Positions 1-7,227 of a DNA stretch of 8,391 nt are shown one piece after another. Source of the stretch: Clostridiales bacterium (GTDB taxonomy: Bacteria; Bacillota; Clostridia; Christensenellales; Christensenellaceae); contig DOMW01000189.1 in the NCBI GenBank assembly GCA_003510345.1, positions 13,336 through 21,726 on the forward strand. Reading direction: 5' to 3'. The notes beneath the pieces are model-generated. The model had not been told where the DNA came from and did not search any database. It saw only the letters and a list, made by a program, of their open reading frames with translations. The position numbers and the translations under genes are program-made. Position 1 is the first letter of the stretch; each line of letters begins with the position of its first letter.

Positions 1-701
1 TCTCCCGGCGTAACCGGCGTCGCCATGCCGCCGCCTGCCGCGGTATCCATCGCGGCGGCTTCCACCATAGGATAATAACCACTTCCGCCGTTTTCTTCAA
101 TCGAAAGCGGCCGCACGATCTCATAGCCGCCGGACGCCGCCACCGCTTTGGCTTTGGCGTCGATAGACTGCATCGCCTTTCCGAGCGCCTCAATATAAAT
201 GGAATCCCTGTCCTGTAAATCAAACGAAAGCGAATAGGTGGAGTTTGCGCCCGCCGCTGTCGCCGCGTCGATCACCGCGCCCACTTTGTCGATTTCGCGG
301 ATCGTGACCTTATAGGTGTTATCCATAATATAATTCCCAGCCTTGTCGTAATCCTCATAGATATTGATATTAGAAGTTTCAATATCTTCTTCCTGCACAC
401 CCTGCTGCCTGATCGCGTTCAGGAACGCATCCGCGACCGCCGCGTTTTTCTGCTGCGCCTCTTCCGCCGTCGCTCCGGACGACTGCGCCCCAATATACAC
501 ATAGGCGATATCCGGCGCAGCTTTCACTGTTTCGGTCGCGTTCACAGTCAGCTTACTCTCTTCCGCGCCGCTTTCCGGCGCAGGCAGCGTCGCCTGCGGC
601 AAAGGTGCTTCCCCAGTCGCCTGCGGCATCTGCTGCTCGCAGCCGATCAGCGCAAGCGCGAGCACCGCCCCCAATATGATCCCGATCCATTTCTTCTTCA
701 T
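1..701 (-). CDS. SIMPL-domain (DUF541) lipoprotein, C-terminus cut by the window edge
   Basis: Open reading frame on the minus strand from the ATG at 701-699 to the left edge, 233 complete codons with no stop, so the C-terminus is missing. It starts MKKKWIGIILGAVLALALIG-C21, a lipoprotein signal with lipobox ALIGC, so the mature protein should be lipid-anchored at Cys21 on the outer face of the membrane. Residues 22-50 form a Gln/Pro/Ala/Glu linker containing two PQAT copies. From about residue 50 the sequence matches the SIMPL (DUF541, BP26-like) pattern: LTVNATETVKAAPDIAYVYI, then GVQEEDIETSNINIYEDYD (101-119), then YKVTIREIDKVGAVIDAATA (130-149) followed by GANSTYSLSFDLQD. The start is supported by GGAGG (plus 711-715) 9 bases upstream. 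No good promoter is visible; an inverted repeat (734-739/754-759) lies in the leader. A terminator separates it from the sigma gene upstream. The biochemical role of SIMPL proteins is poorly known; envelope-stress links are reported for some. The family call is confident, the function is not. Confidence 0.85.
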   Translation of the reverse strand, partial: MKKKWIGIILGAVLALALIGCEQQMPQATGEAPLPQATLPAPESGAEESKLTVNATETVKAAPDIAYVYIGAQSSGATAEEAQQKNAAVADAFLNAIRQQGVQEEDIETSNINIYEDYDKAGNYIMDNTYKVTIREIDKVGAVIDAATAAGANSTYSLSFDLQDRDSIYIEALGKAMQSIDAKAKAVAASGGYEIVRPLSIEENGGSGYYPMVEAAAMDTAAGGGMATPVTPG

Positions 702-823
702 TGTTCTATTCCTCCAAGATTGTTATATTCCCACCTGCGCTTTGCATCATCGCCGCAGGCACTTACTTAGGTTATCGCTTCAATAAAGTACACTCCGCCG
801 TTTACGCAAATATTACAACTATG

Positions 824-862
824 AAAAAAAATTTGAGCGCCCGGCACACCACTGCCCGGCGC
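824..862 (-). terminator. Rho-independent terminator of the ECF sigma gene
   Basis: Read on the minus strand just after the sigma-factor stop codon: a GC-rich hairpin with arms GCGCCGGGCA and TGCCGGGCGC (a single-base bulge in each arm), a 6-base loop GTGGTG, then TCAAA and a run of eight T (plus-strand A run 824-831). It should end the sigma transcript before the SIMPL lipoprotein gene, so the two genes are probably not a simple operon. Confidence 0.8.
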
Positions 863-863
863 T

Positions 864-1403
864 TCACAGCATTCTTTTTGAAATGAGTATTTCCCGCAGT
901 TTTTCACGCGCGCGCGAGATGCGCGATTTCACCGTGCCGACGGAGATACGCAGTACTTGCGCGATCTCTTCGTACTTCAGACCCTCTATATCCTTCAGCA
1001 CAATAATAGGAATGTATTTTTCCGGCAGCATACGAATACAGCTTTTTATTGATTCACCCAGTTCGTTATTTAGAACGTCGCGGTCGGGGTTTCCGTCCCT
1101 GCTCACGATCAGGTTTTCAAAGTCTTCTATTTGTGCGTTTGCTTTTTTCCGCCTTAAAATATCCAGGCAGGTATTTGCCGTTACGCGGTACATCCAGGTA
1201 GAAAACGCCGACTGAAACGAAAACTTTTTTATGTTGTGGTACATTTTTATGATCGCGTCCTGTGCCGCGTCCTGCGCGTCGTGGTCGTTTCTCATAAATC
1301 TATAGGCAATATTATATATTTTTTTCTCGTATGCGCCGATCAAGTCAGAAAATGCCAGATTATCTCCGGCTTGCGCCCGTTTTATGAGTTCTGTTTCCTG
1401 CAT
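864..1403 (-). CDS. ECF-type RNA polymerase sigma factor (sigma-70 family)
   Basis: A 179-residue protein, the usual length for an extracytoplasmic-function sigma factor with only regions 2 and 4. Region 2 spans about residues 20-88: the RFMRNDHDAQDAAQDAIIKM stretch (35-54) is the core-binding/-10 recognition helix pattern, followed by FSTWMYRVTANTCLDILRRK (67-86). Region 4 spans about residues 117-170: LPEKYIPIIVLKDIEGLKYE (126-145) then EEIAQVLRISVGTVKSRISR (145-164), the helix-turn-helix that reads the -35 element, and the usual RAREKLRE end. Start at the ATG (1403-1401) with AAAGG about 8 bases upstream. A sigma-A-like promoter lies at 1446-1474 and a terminator follows the stop. ECF factors normally sit next to an anti-sigma gene; here the downstream neighbour is a SIMPL lipoprotein and the divergent neighbour is an ABC transporter. 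Its regulon and trigger are unknown. It is probably not autoregulated from the promoter I see, because that promoter has a perfect housekeeping -10. Confidence 0.93.
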   Translation of the reverse strand: MQETELIKRAQAGDNLAFSDLIGAYEKKIYNIAYRFMRNDHDAQDAAQDAIIKMYHNIKKFSFQSAFSTWMYRVTANTCLDILRRKKANAQIEDFENLIVSRDGNPDRDVLNNELGESIKSCIRMLPEKYIPIIVLKDIEGLKYEEIAQVLRISVGTVKSRISRAREKLREILISKRML

Positions 1404-1728
1404 GCTCTACCTTTCCCAGAAAATGGTTACACAAAATCATACTATATTATAGAGCAAAAACACGGAAATTCCAATAGGACTTTATAAATGGCCGCCGTTT
1501 TGCGGAATATTTTACGGGTTGTTTACAATTTATATATTTCATCTTTGCCTTTGCGGGGCGCGGTGGCCTCCCTCGTGCAAAATGAAAAGAGGCCGCAAGA
1601 TCACAAAATATCTTCATATCTTCGACTTTTTCATAAACACTTCACTTTTTTAGGCGCTTTTCTGTAAGGTTTTTGTAATATTTTCCATTTATGCTCAAGC
1701 TATCAAAACGGAAACGAGGTAAGTATCC
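1404..1728. other. Divergent intergenic region, sigma factor / ABC operon
   Basis: 325 bases without a gene. It holds the sigma-gene ribosome binding site and promoter (1446-1474). A hairpin-capable inverted repeat GGCCTC (1565-1570) / GAGGCC (1589-1594) has an 18-base loop and could be an operator or an attenuator. The rest is AT-rich sequence leading to the GAGGT ribosome binding site (1716-1720) of the ATPase gene. For the plus-strand operon I see only a weak -10 candidate, TAATAT (1676-1681), without a convincing -35. No clear ECF-type promoter motif was found, so I cannot say that the adjacent sigma factor drives the transporter. Confidence 0.5.
1446..1474 (-). promoter_or_regulatory. 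Sigma-A-type promoter for the ECF sigma gene
   Basis: On the minus strand: -35 TTGGAA (plus 1469-1474, 4 of 6 to TTGACA), a spacer of exactly 17 bases, and a perfect -10 TATAAT (plus 1446-1451). It faces the sigma gene; expected leader about 35 bases. No experimental support. Confidence 0.65.
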
Positions 1729-2436
1729 ATGAGTATTTTAAGGACACGGGAATTGAAAAAGTATTATGGCGAAGGCGAAAACCTCACCAAAGCGCTGGAC
1801 GGCGTAGATATCGCCATAGAAAAAGGGGAATTCACAGCCATCGTAGGTACGTCGGGCAGCGGTAAATCCACACTGCTCAATCTGATGGGCGGGCTGGACA
1901 CGCCCACTGCGGGCAGTGTGGAGGTGGAGGGCGTGGAGCTCTCACGCCTTTCCGCAGACAGGCTTACCGTCTTCCGCCGCCAGCAGATCGGTTTTGTATT
2001 CCAAAACTATAACCTGGTGCCCATACTGAATGTGTATGAAAATATCATATTGCCCATTCGGCTGGACGGCGCGAAGGTGGATACGCGGCACGTGGAAACG
2101 ATACTGTCGCTGCTTCATCTGGAAAACAAGGCGGACAGCCTGCCCAATACACTGTCCGGCGGGCAGCAGCAGCGCGTAGCGCTGGCCCGTGCGCTCGCCG
2201 CCAAGCCGTCTATTATACTGGCGGACGAACCCACCGGTAACCTCGATAGTAGGACAAGCGGTGAGGTGATGGGCCTTCTGCAGCGCAGCGGCAAGCAATT
2301 CGCGCAAACCATCGTGCTGATCACACATAATGACGAGCTGGCGCAAATGGCGGACCATATCATACGCATAGAGGACGGTAAAGTGCGGCAGCCCGTGCAG
2401 CAATATCGCCGTATCGTAAACGGGGGGTGGATATGA
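1729..2436 (+). CDS. ABC transporter ATP-binding protein (MacB/LolD/BceA-type)
   Basis: A 235-residue cytoplasmic ATPase that powers the FtsX-family permease encoded next to it. All ABC motifs are present and intact: Walker A GTSGSGKST (40-48), Q-loop Gln92 in FQNYNLVP, signature LSGGQ (142-146), Walker B IILADEP (162-168, catalytic Glu167), D-loop NLDS (171-174) and switch His200 in ITHNDELA. The FQNYNL and DEPTGNLDS wording is typical of the MacB/LolD/BceA group, which uses mechanotransmission rather than classical substrate import. Start at the ATG with GAGGT 8 bases upstream (1716-1720). The 3' end overlaps the permease start, so the two are translationally coupled. Substrate unknown: family members serve antimicrobial peptide resistance, lipoprotein release or peptide export. 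No two-component system is in the window, which would have pointed to a Bce-type resistance module. Confidence 0.95.
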   Translation: MSILRTRELKKYYGEGENLTKALDGVDIAIEKGEFTAIVGTSGSGKSTLLNLMGGLDTPTAGSVEVEGVELSRLSADRLTVFRRQQIGFVFQNYNLVPILNVYENIILPIRLDGAKVDTRHVETILSLLHLENKADSLPNTLSGGQQQRVALARALAAKPSIILADEPTGNLDSRTSGEVMGLLQRSGKQFAQTIVLITHNDELAQMADHIIRIEDGKVRQPVQQYRRIVNGGWI

Positions 2437-4373
2437 TGGACAGGAACAATCATATGCCCGCGGTTTCACACATAGCGGCGCGCAGTTATAAGGCAAACCG
2501 CTCGCGCAACCTGGTCGCCATACTCGCGATCATACTCACAACCGTTATGTTCACTACTATATTCACTATCGGCTTTTCCATGCTGCAAAGCATGGCGGCA
2601 ATGGGTGCGGCAGGCGCTGGTGCAGATGCGCAGGGTATACTTATCATCGTATCGGGTATCGTTATGGTGCTCATCAGCGGCTATCTGATCATCTACAATA
2701 TATTCCAGATATCCGTAGCGCAGGACATCCGCTTTTATGGCCTGCTCAAAACACTGGGCGCCACACGTGCGCAGGTTGGCCGCATATTGCTGTCTCAGGC
2801 CATGAAACTCTGCCTGATCGGCATACCGGCGGGCCTTCTCATCGGCTATGCCATAGGCGCGCTCATAATGCCCATCATGCTCGTATCGCTCGGCACAATG
2901 GCGGTTTTGTCCATTAACCCTGCCATATTCATAGGCGCGGCCCTGTTTGCCCTGGTCACTGTACTGCTGTCGTGCGCTAAACCCGCCGCGATCGCCGGCA
3001 AAGTGTCGCCCATAACCGCAATGAAGTACGTGAACGGCGACATGGACAGAAAAGCACGCAAAAAGCGCACCAGCAAGCACTTTAGCCTGCGCGGCATGGC
3101 GGCGGATAACCTCAAACGCAACAAAAAGCGTACGGCGACCGTCATCATCTCCATATCGCTGGGCCTGATGCTTATGAACAGCTTTTATGTGATGCAAAAC
3201 AGCTATGACAAAGAAACATACGTAGACCGCTTTATTCGCAGCGACCTTATGCTGACTGTGCCCGCCGCAAACAACGACTATACCGAATATGACGGCAAAT
3301 CCGGGCTGACGCAAGAGATGGTAGACAGCATGGCATCCCAACCGGGCGTGACGCAATCCGGCGGTGTCCATTATACGGAAACGCGCGCGCGTATAAACGA
3401 AGACGTGCTGGCACGGCTTACCGCTTATTACGGCGAAGAGGACAGCGGCCAGTCTTACTGGGTGCAAAGCGACGAGAACGCCAGCCGCCAGTATGCCGAC
3501 CTGAAGCGGACGGGCGAAACCACCATCAGCGTATACGGCATGGACGCTTTCACCGCGCCCATGGGCGACTTTTTTGTAGGCAACTATGATGCGGAAAAGT
3601 TCGCCACCGGAAACTATGTCATCGCGCTGGGCATTGCCGATAACGGTGAGGGCAGCGTGCACTACGCGGTGGGCGACGCGATTGAGATAGGCGGCCAAAC
3701 GTATGAATTGATGGGTATGATGGATCCGGCCCAGACAGTCTCGGGCAGCGTCCACTCCCCGCAAAATACTCTGGAGATCGACTATGCCATACACACGGAC
3801 GCCTTCCGCCAAAGCTTTCCCAACGCGCCCATCATCAGCGCGTTCGCCGATACGCGGGATGCGGCGGCAAGTAACGCGGCAGCGGCGGTCTTGCAGGCAC
3901 AGTACCCGGATATATCCGTCGCCACGCGGCAGACATACGAAGCACAGTTCCAGTCTCAAATACTGGCACAGGTCATTATGGGCTACACGCTGGGGGTCAT
4001 CATGGCGCTGATAGGCGTACTCAATTTTGTCAACTCCATGCTCACCGCCATCATCGCCCGCAAGCGCGAATTCGCCATGCTGGAAAGTGTGGGTATGGCA
4101 AAACCGCAGCTTAAAAAGATGCTGATCTACGAGGGTGTGCATTATGCCGCCATATCGCTGGCCGTGAGCGTGCTGCTGTCGGTGTTTGTAGCCTCCACCA
4201 TCATACAGGAAACCATCTATACCTCCTGGGTACCGGCCTATAGTTTTTCCCTGCTGCCCTTTGGCATCATCGCGCCCATGCTGATAGCGCTTGCGGTGTT
4301 CATTCCGCTGGTATGCTTCAAAGGGCTGCAAAAGAAAAGCCTGACCGAACGCCTGCGTGAGACAGGGGCGTGA
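2433..4373 (+). CDS. FtsX-family ABC transporter permease, eight predicted membrane helices
   Basis: Membrane partner of the upstream ATPase. Counting from the ATG at 2433 (646 residues), hydrophobic segments lie near 27-49, 68-90, 123-148, 161-183, 234-254, 513-538, 569-590 and 607-629. Two FtsX-like halves are recognisable: QDIRFYGLLKTLGATRAQVG (97-116) in the first and ARKREFAMLESVGMAKPQLK (542-561) in the second, the coupling region that contacts the ATPase. One large soluble domain of about 260 residues (255-512) lies between helices 5 and 6 and should face outward; the first half has only a short loop in the matching place. Start choice: a GTG at 2427 extends the frame by two codons, but GGGGGG (2422-2427) is a natural Shine-Dalgarno for the ATG at 2433 (or 2436), and the ATG at 2433 overlaps the ATPase stop as ATGA. 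Ile codons are often ATA. Substrate unknown. Confidence 0.92.
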   Translation: MMDRNNHMPAVSHIAARSYKANRSRNLVAILAIILTTVMFTTIFTIGFSMLQSMAAMGAAGAGADAQGILIIVSGIVMVLISGYLIIYNIFQISVAQDIRFYGLLKTLGATRAQVGRILLSQAMKLCLIGIPAGLLIGYAIGALIMPIMLVSLGTMAVLSINPAIFIGAALFALVTVLLSCAKPAAIAGKVSPITAMKYVNGDMDRKARKKRTSKHFSLRGMAADNLKRNKKRTATVIISISLGLMLMNSFYVMQNSYDKETYVDRFIRSDLMLTVPAANNDYTEYDGKSGLTQEMVDSMASQPGVTQSGGVHYTETRARINEDVLARLTAYYGEEDSGQSYWVQSDENASRQYADLKRTGETTISVYGMDAFTAPMGDFFVGNYDAEKFATGNYVIALGIADNGEGSVHYAVGDAIEIGGQTYELMGMMDPAQTVSGSVHSPQNTLEIDYAIHTDAFRQSFPNAPIISAFADTRDAAASNAAAAVLQAQYPDISVATRQTYEAQFQSQILAQVIMGYTLGVIMALIGVLNFVNSMLTAIIARKREFAMLESVGMAKPQLKKMLIYEGVHYAAISLAVSVLLSVFVASTIIQETIYTSWVPAYSFSLLPFGIIAPMLIALAVFIPLVCFKGLQKKSLTERLRETGA

Positions 4374-4416
4374 ACACAACCCCACCACCCATTTATAGCA
4401 CACGTAAACACACAAG

Positions 4417-4449
4417 AAGAAGCCCCGGGCAAACGCGCCGGAGCTTCTT
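4417..4449. terminator. Hairpin between convergent genes, probable shared terminator
   Basis: Inverted repeat with arms AAGAAGCCCCGGGC (4417-4430) and GCCGGAGCTTCTT (4437-4449), separated by a 6-base loop. There is one mismatch and one bulge. It sits about 44 bases after the permease stop and about 90 bases after the protease stop on the other strand. Trailing T-richness is modest both ways (the CTTCTT arm, then TATTATTTTT on the plus strand; CTTCTTCTT then GTGTGTTT on the minus strand), so it may serve both genes. The remainder of 4374-4540 shows no gene. Confidence 0.65.
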
Positions 4450-4540
4450 AATATTGGCTATTATTTTTAGACAACGAGAGCAATTGTTGCCGTGACTAGA
4501 TTGCCGCCACAAGCTAAACGGCTGTCATAAGGATTATGTG

Positions 4541-6898
4541 TTAGGTTACCCTAATTCCGCATTGACGGCACACAGCCGCGAATTCGGCTGAAGATGCGAT
4601 CCCATCGAATACTGCCAGGCGCGACGAACCGCCGTAAAGGGAATGAAGCCAAGCGAGATAGCCGTCCAATTCCGGAACCCTGCCTAATAAAGCGCAATAC
4701 AACTCCATCACAAATACTTCGTCGGATGTGTTTTTTGCCAAATATTCGGCGCTCCAAAAAAAGCTGTACGCGACATCCCGGCCTGACATTTGCCCCGATC
4801 TCAACCTGTATGTCACATCATTCAATTCCGCCGGACTGCCTTTACGTGACAATACTTCCGTGTACATACGGTTTACGAAGGACGTTATCTCGTAGCTTTG
4901 GTCCCGCGATTCGGAAGAACTGCCCGTTCCCCGGTCGACTCGCGCCCAGACACAGATATAGTAATACTCGGCTAAGTCTGTAATCCCAAAAAAAACGGAC
5001 TGACGGGACATTCCGGCATTCAAGCGCGCCATCCGATAATCGATCTCGGATTGGCTGGGTTCTCTGCCTAAAAGCCCCTGATATAATTTAACAACGAACT
5101 GCCGGTCTGTTAAGCCGGGATTGTTGTTAAGCAGATAGACAAACGCAAAATGATAAGATAGACTTCTTGCGGTATGCGAACCGTTGGTGAGAAGCCCCGC
5201 GTGATACTGGATATTGGGTGTATCACTGCCACTGATAGAGCCGTTAGCCATAGCAAACAGCCGCTCTGTCATGGTAACAGCGCCTTGCGGGTTTTGGGAT
5301 TTTAAAACAGCCCGGTACGCGTTTACCTTACCGTGGCCGAAAGTATCATCCCGCCCGGGGGTTCCTAAATCAGTAGCTGTAGTATACAGGATATCTTTGA
5401 CCTGATCGACCGTTAAACTGGGGTTTGCGGCAAGGATTAAGGCGACGACGCCGGAAACGACGGGCGCGGCGGCCGAAGTGCCGCTAACATTTGCGTATCC
5501 GCCGCCATTGGCCGTTGTGGGCAAGTTCGTTCCGGGTGCGCTTATATCCTTTTGTGGGCCATAATTTGAGTCCGCATGTTTTATATCTATATCTAATAGC
5601 TTGTTCAGCCAAATTACTGAGATCGCGCTTTCTACATCCGATGGAAGATAATAGGCTGAAGAGTTATCATTGCCGGCAGCACATACCGTTACAATGTTTT
5701 GTGCCGCGGCATTATCTATGCAGTTGTTTAACAATGTATCCCAGGAATTTAAAGTTGGCCGGGGCCCCCCCAGACTTATATTAATTACGCGGGCGCCGTT
5801 ATTCACAGCATAATCATATGCTGTAATCATATATTGAGTAGTATATGTATTACGATCTGGATTCCATACACTGATGGGCATTATTTTAGCGTTGTAGGAA
5901 ACGCCCGCCGCGCCAACCCCGTTTATTTCTGCCGCGATAATGCCCGCAACCGCCGTTCCGTGGCCCCTATAATCTTGTATATTGGTTATACCAGTCTTAT
6001 CCGTATGAACGTCGTATGGCCTATATATCTGGTTCTTCAAATCCGGATGAGTCCCGTCTATACCTGAGTCGATCACCGCCACGATTACAGGCGCACGCCC
6101 AGTCAAACTCCCGTCTGCGCGGGAATAGTCCCAGGCTTTATACGCGTCGATGCCTTCAAGTTGCGAACCCCTGTTCGGGTCAGAAATAGTTGTGGCGGCC
6201 TCTTCATACATAAAATTCGGCTGCGCGATGTCGACTTCCTCTAATTCATTCAACAGCTCAACGGTACCCGCCACCGAAAGGTCTTCGCGCGTTTGCAGCA
6301 CAAATACATCGTCGCCCATGTTCTCTTCCGTTACAACGGATTTTCCCGGCATTGCGCCTTTTTGCACCGCGGGTACGCCGCGCCGCGCCGCATCGGCCAC
6401 GATAACTTCCTCCACGCCTTTGCCGATTGTGTCTAATATGGCAGCCGCTTTTTTAGGCTCGGCTTTTTCTTTAAATACGACAAGCACTTCCCCCGGCACA
6501 TACCCGTCCGTATCCGTCATGGAAAGCACGTCATCGGTTATCATTTGCTCTAATGCCTGGCGCTCGGCTATGTCGGCGGCAATAGCGCTCTCCGCCACGG
6601 CTTCCCCTGTTTCCTGTACCTCTTCCAACGGTTCCTGTTCCGCATCGGAAACTTCTTCCGCCGCGGGTGTTTCTTCTTTTGGCAGCGCCGGTTCCGGCGC
6701 TACCGCTCCTTCCGATGGCACGGGGTCAGTGTTTTCGCCGTCTGTATCAACCGCTTCCGCCGGAACGGCTTCACTTAACGCAGCCGGGGCCGGCTGCTCC
6801 TGCCCCTCCATAACCTCGTTCCCCGCGAATGCCGTGGGCACGCACAGCACGCACAGTAAAACAAACACAAGCAATCCACAAAAAAGTCTTTTTTTCAT
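4541..6898 (-). CDS. Secreted subtilisin-family (S8) serine protease with C-terminal DUF4214-like repeats
   Basis: A 785-residue exported protease. Order of parts: signal peptide 1-26 (lysines, hydrophobic core, AFA cleavage site); acidic Ala/Pro/Glu linker about 27-118; propeptide about 132-231, opening with GYVPGEVLVVFK and ending with DIAQPNFMYE; S8 catalytic domain about 245-532. The triad is complete: Asp277 in AVIDSG, His313 in RGHGTAVAGI, Ser475 in SGTSAAAP, with oxyanion Asn410 in CAAGND. The usual GTSMA(S/T)P motif has Ala in place of Met. Residues 570-785 hold three DUF4214-like units: FVVKLYQGLLGR (601-612), FVNRMYTEVLSR (674-685) and FVMELYCALLGR (729-740), each followed by a spaced F/Y-rich helix, the last ending SAEFAAVCRQCGIR. 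No LPXTG sorting signal or C-terminal membrane helix is present, so the DUF4214 region is the candidate surface or substrate-binding part (inference). Start supported by AGGGG (plus 6907-6911) 8 bases upstream. Promoter at 7039-7067. Substrate unknown. Confidence 0.95.
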   Translation of the reverse strand: MKKRLFCGLLVFVLLCVLCVPTAFAGNEVMEGQEQPAPAALSEAVPAEAVDTDGENTDPVPSEGAVAPEPALPKEETPAAEEVSDAEQEPLEEVQETGEAVAESAIAADIAERQALEQMITDDVLSMTDTDGYVPGEVLVVFKEKAEPKKAAAILDTIGKGVEEVIVADAARRGVPAVQKGAMPGKSVVTEENMGDDVFVLQTREDLSVAGTVELLNELEEVDIAQPNFMYEEAATTISDPNRGSQLEGIDAYKAWDYSRADGSLTGRAPVIVAVIDSGIDGTHPDLKNQIYRPYDVHTDKTGITNIQDYRGHGTAVAGIIAAEINGVGAAGVSYNAKIMPISVWNPDRNTYTTQYMITAYDYAVNNGARVINISLGGPRPTLNSWDTLLNNCIDNAAAQNIVTVCAAGNDNSSAYYLPSDVESAISVIWLNKLLDIDIKHADSNYGPQKDISAPGTNLPTTANGGGYANVSGTSAAAPVVSGVVALILAANPSLTVDQVKDILYTTATDLGTPGRDDTFGHGKVNAYRAVLKSQNPQGAVTMTERLFAMANGSISGSDTPNIQYHAGLLTNGSHTARSLSYHFAFVYLLNNNPGLTDRQFVVKLYQGLLGREPSQSEIDYRMARLNAGMSRQSVFFGITDLAEYYYICVWARVDRGTGSSSESRDQSYEITSFVNRMYTEVLSRKGSPAELNDVTYRLRSGQMSGRDVAYSFFWSAEYLAKNTSDEVFVMELYCALLGRVPELDGYLAWLHSLYGGSSRLAVFDGIASSAEFAAVCRQCGIRVT

Positions 6899-7038
6899 CT
6901 TTTAATCCCCTCTCTCAGATTATTAGTGATTTAAATTGTTCTCCTTCCATTGCGGCCCACTAGAGTTCTGCTATTTGTGAACGTGATCAAGACCTATTAA
7001 CCACTTTTATAAAACAAGGGCGTTGTAATATTAAGGTT

Positions 7039-7067
7039 ATTATACCATTTTATCCATAATCTTCAAA
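7039..7067 (-). promoter_or_regulatory. Extended -10 promoter for the subtilase gene
   Basis: On the minus strand: a perfect extended -10, TGGTATAAT (TATAAT at plus 7039-7044, TGG immediately 5'), with a weak -35 TTTGAA (plus 7062-7067) 17 bases upstream. A transcript would start near 7032, giving a leader of about 134 bases before the ATG at 6898. This is the best promoter match seen on this strand of the intergenic region. Confidence 0.6.
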
Positions 7068-7227
7068 TGTTTTTATTTTTTCTCGAATACTGATAAGTTC
7101 TTCCGTTATTCCTTCTTTTTCTCAAAGCACGGAGCTAACCGCACGGCCCTGTTTTTTCCACACGATACGTTGCTTTTATGACTACCAACCTTAGGTTTGT
7201 TTCCACAGCAAAATGGCTAGTTTACCA

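Noticed and set aside
701..886. 61-codon open frame on the plus strand between the lipoprotein and sigma genes
   Set aside because: It lies across the lipoprotein leader and the terminator of the sigma gene, has no ribosome binding site of note and no protein pattern.
1601..1728. ECF-type promoter for the ABC operon
   Set aside because: I looked for GGAAC/TGAAAC-like -35 and CGT-type -10 elements at usual spacing and found none, so control by the adjacent sigma factor cannot be claimed.
1942..2496. 184-codon open frame on the minus strand
   Set aside because: It is antisense to the complete ABC ATPase with all motifs intact, and the product has no recognisable features.
2466..4415. 649-codon open frame on the minus strand
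   Set aside because: It is antisense to the permease, whose frame has clear FtsX motifs and membrane helices. The antisense product is rich in His, Tyr, Arg and Cys without any domain pattern, a typical shadow of GC-rich codons.
6150..6905. 251-codon Ser/Ala/Thr-rich open frame on the plus strand
   Set aside because: It mirrors the Ala/Glu/Pro-rich linker and propeptide of the protease. The low-complexity serine content comes from the reverse complement of those codons.
6925..6950. Upstream leader peptide behind GGAAGGAG in the protease leader
   Set aside because: The first in-range triplets are ATT then TAA; there is no ATG, GTG or TTG at normal spacing followed by an open frame.
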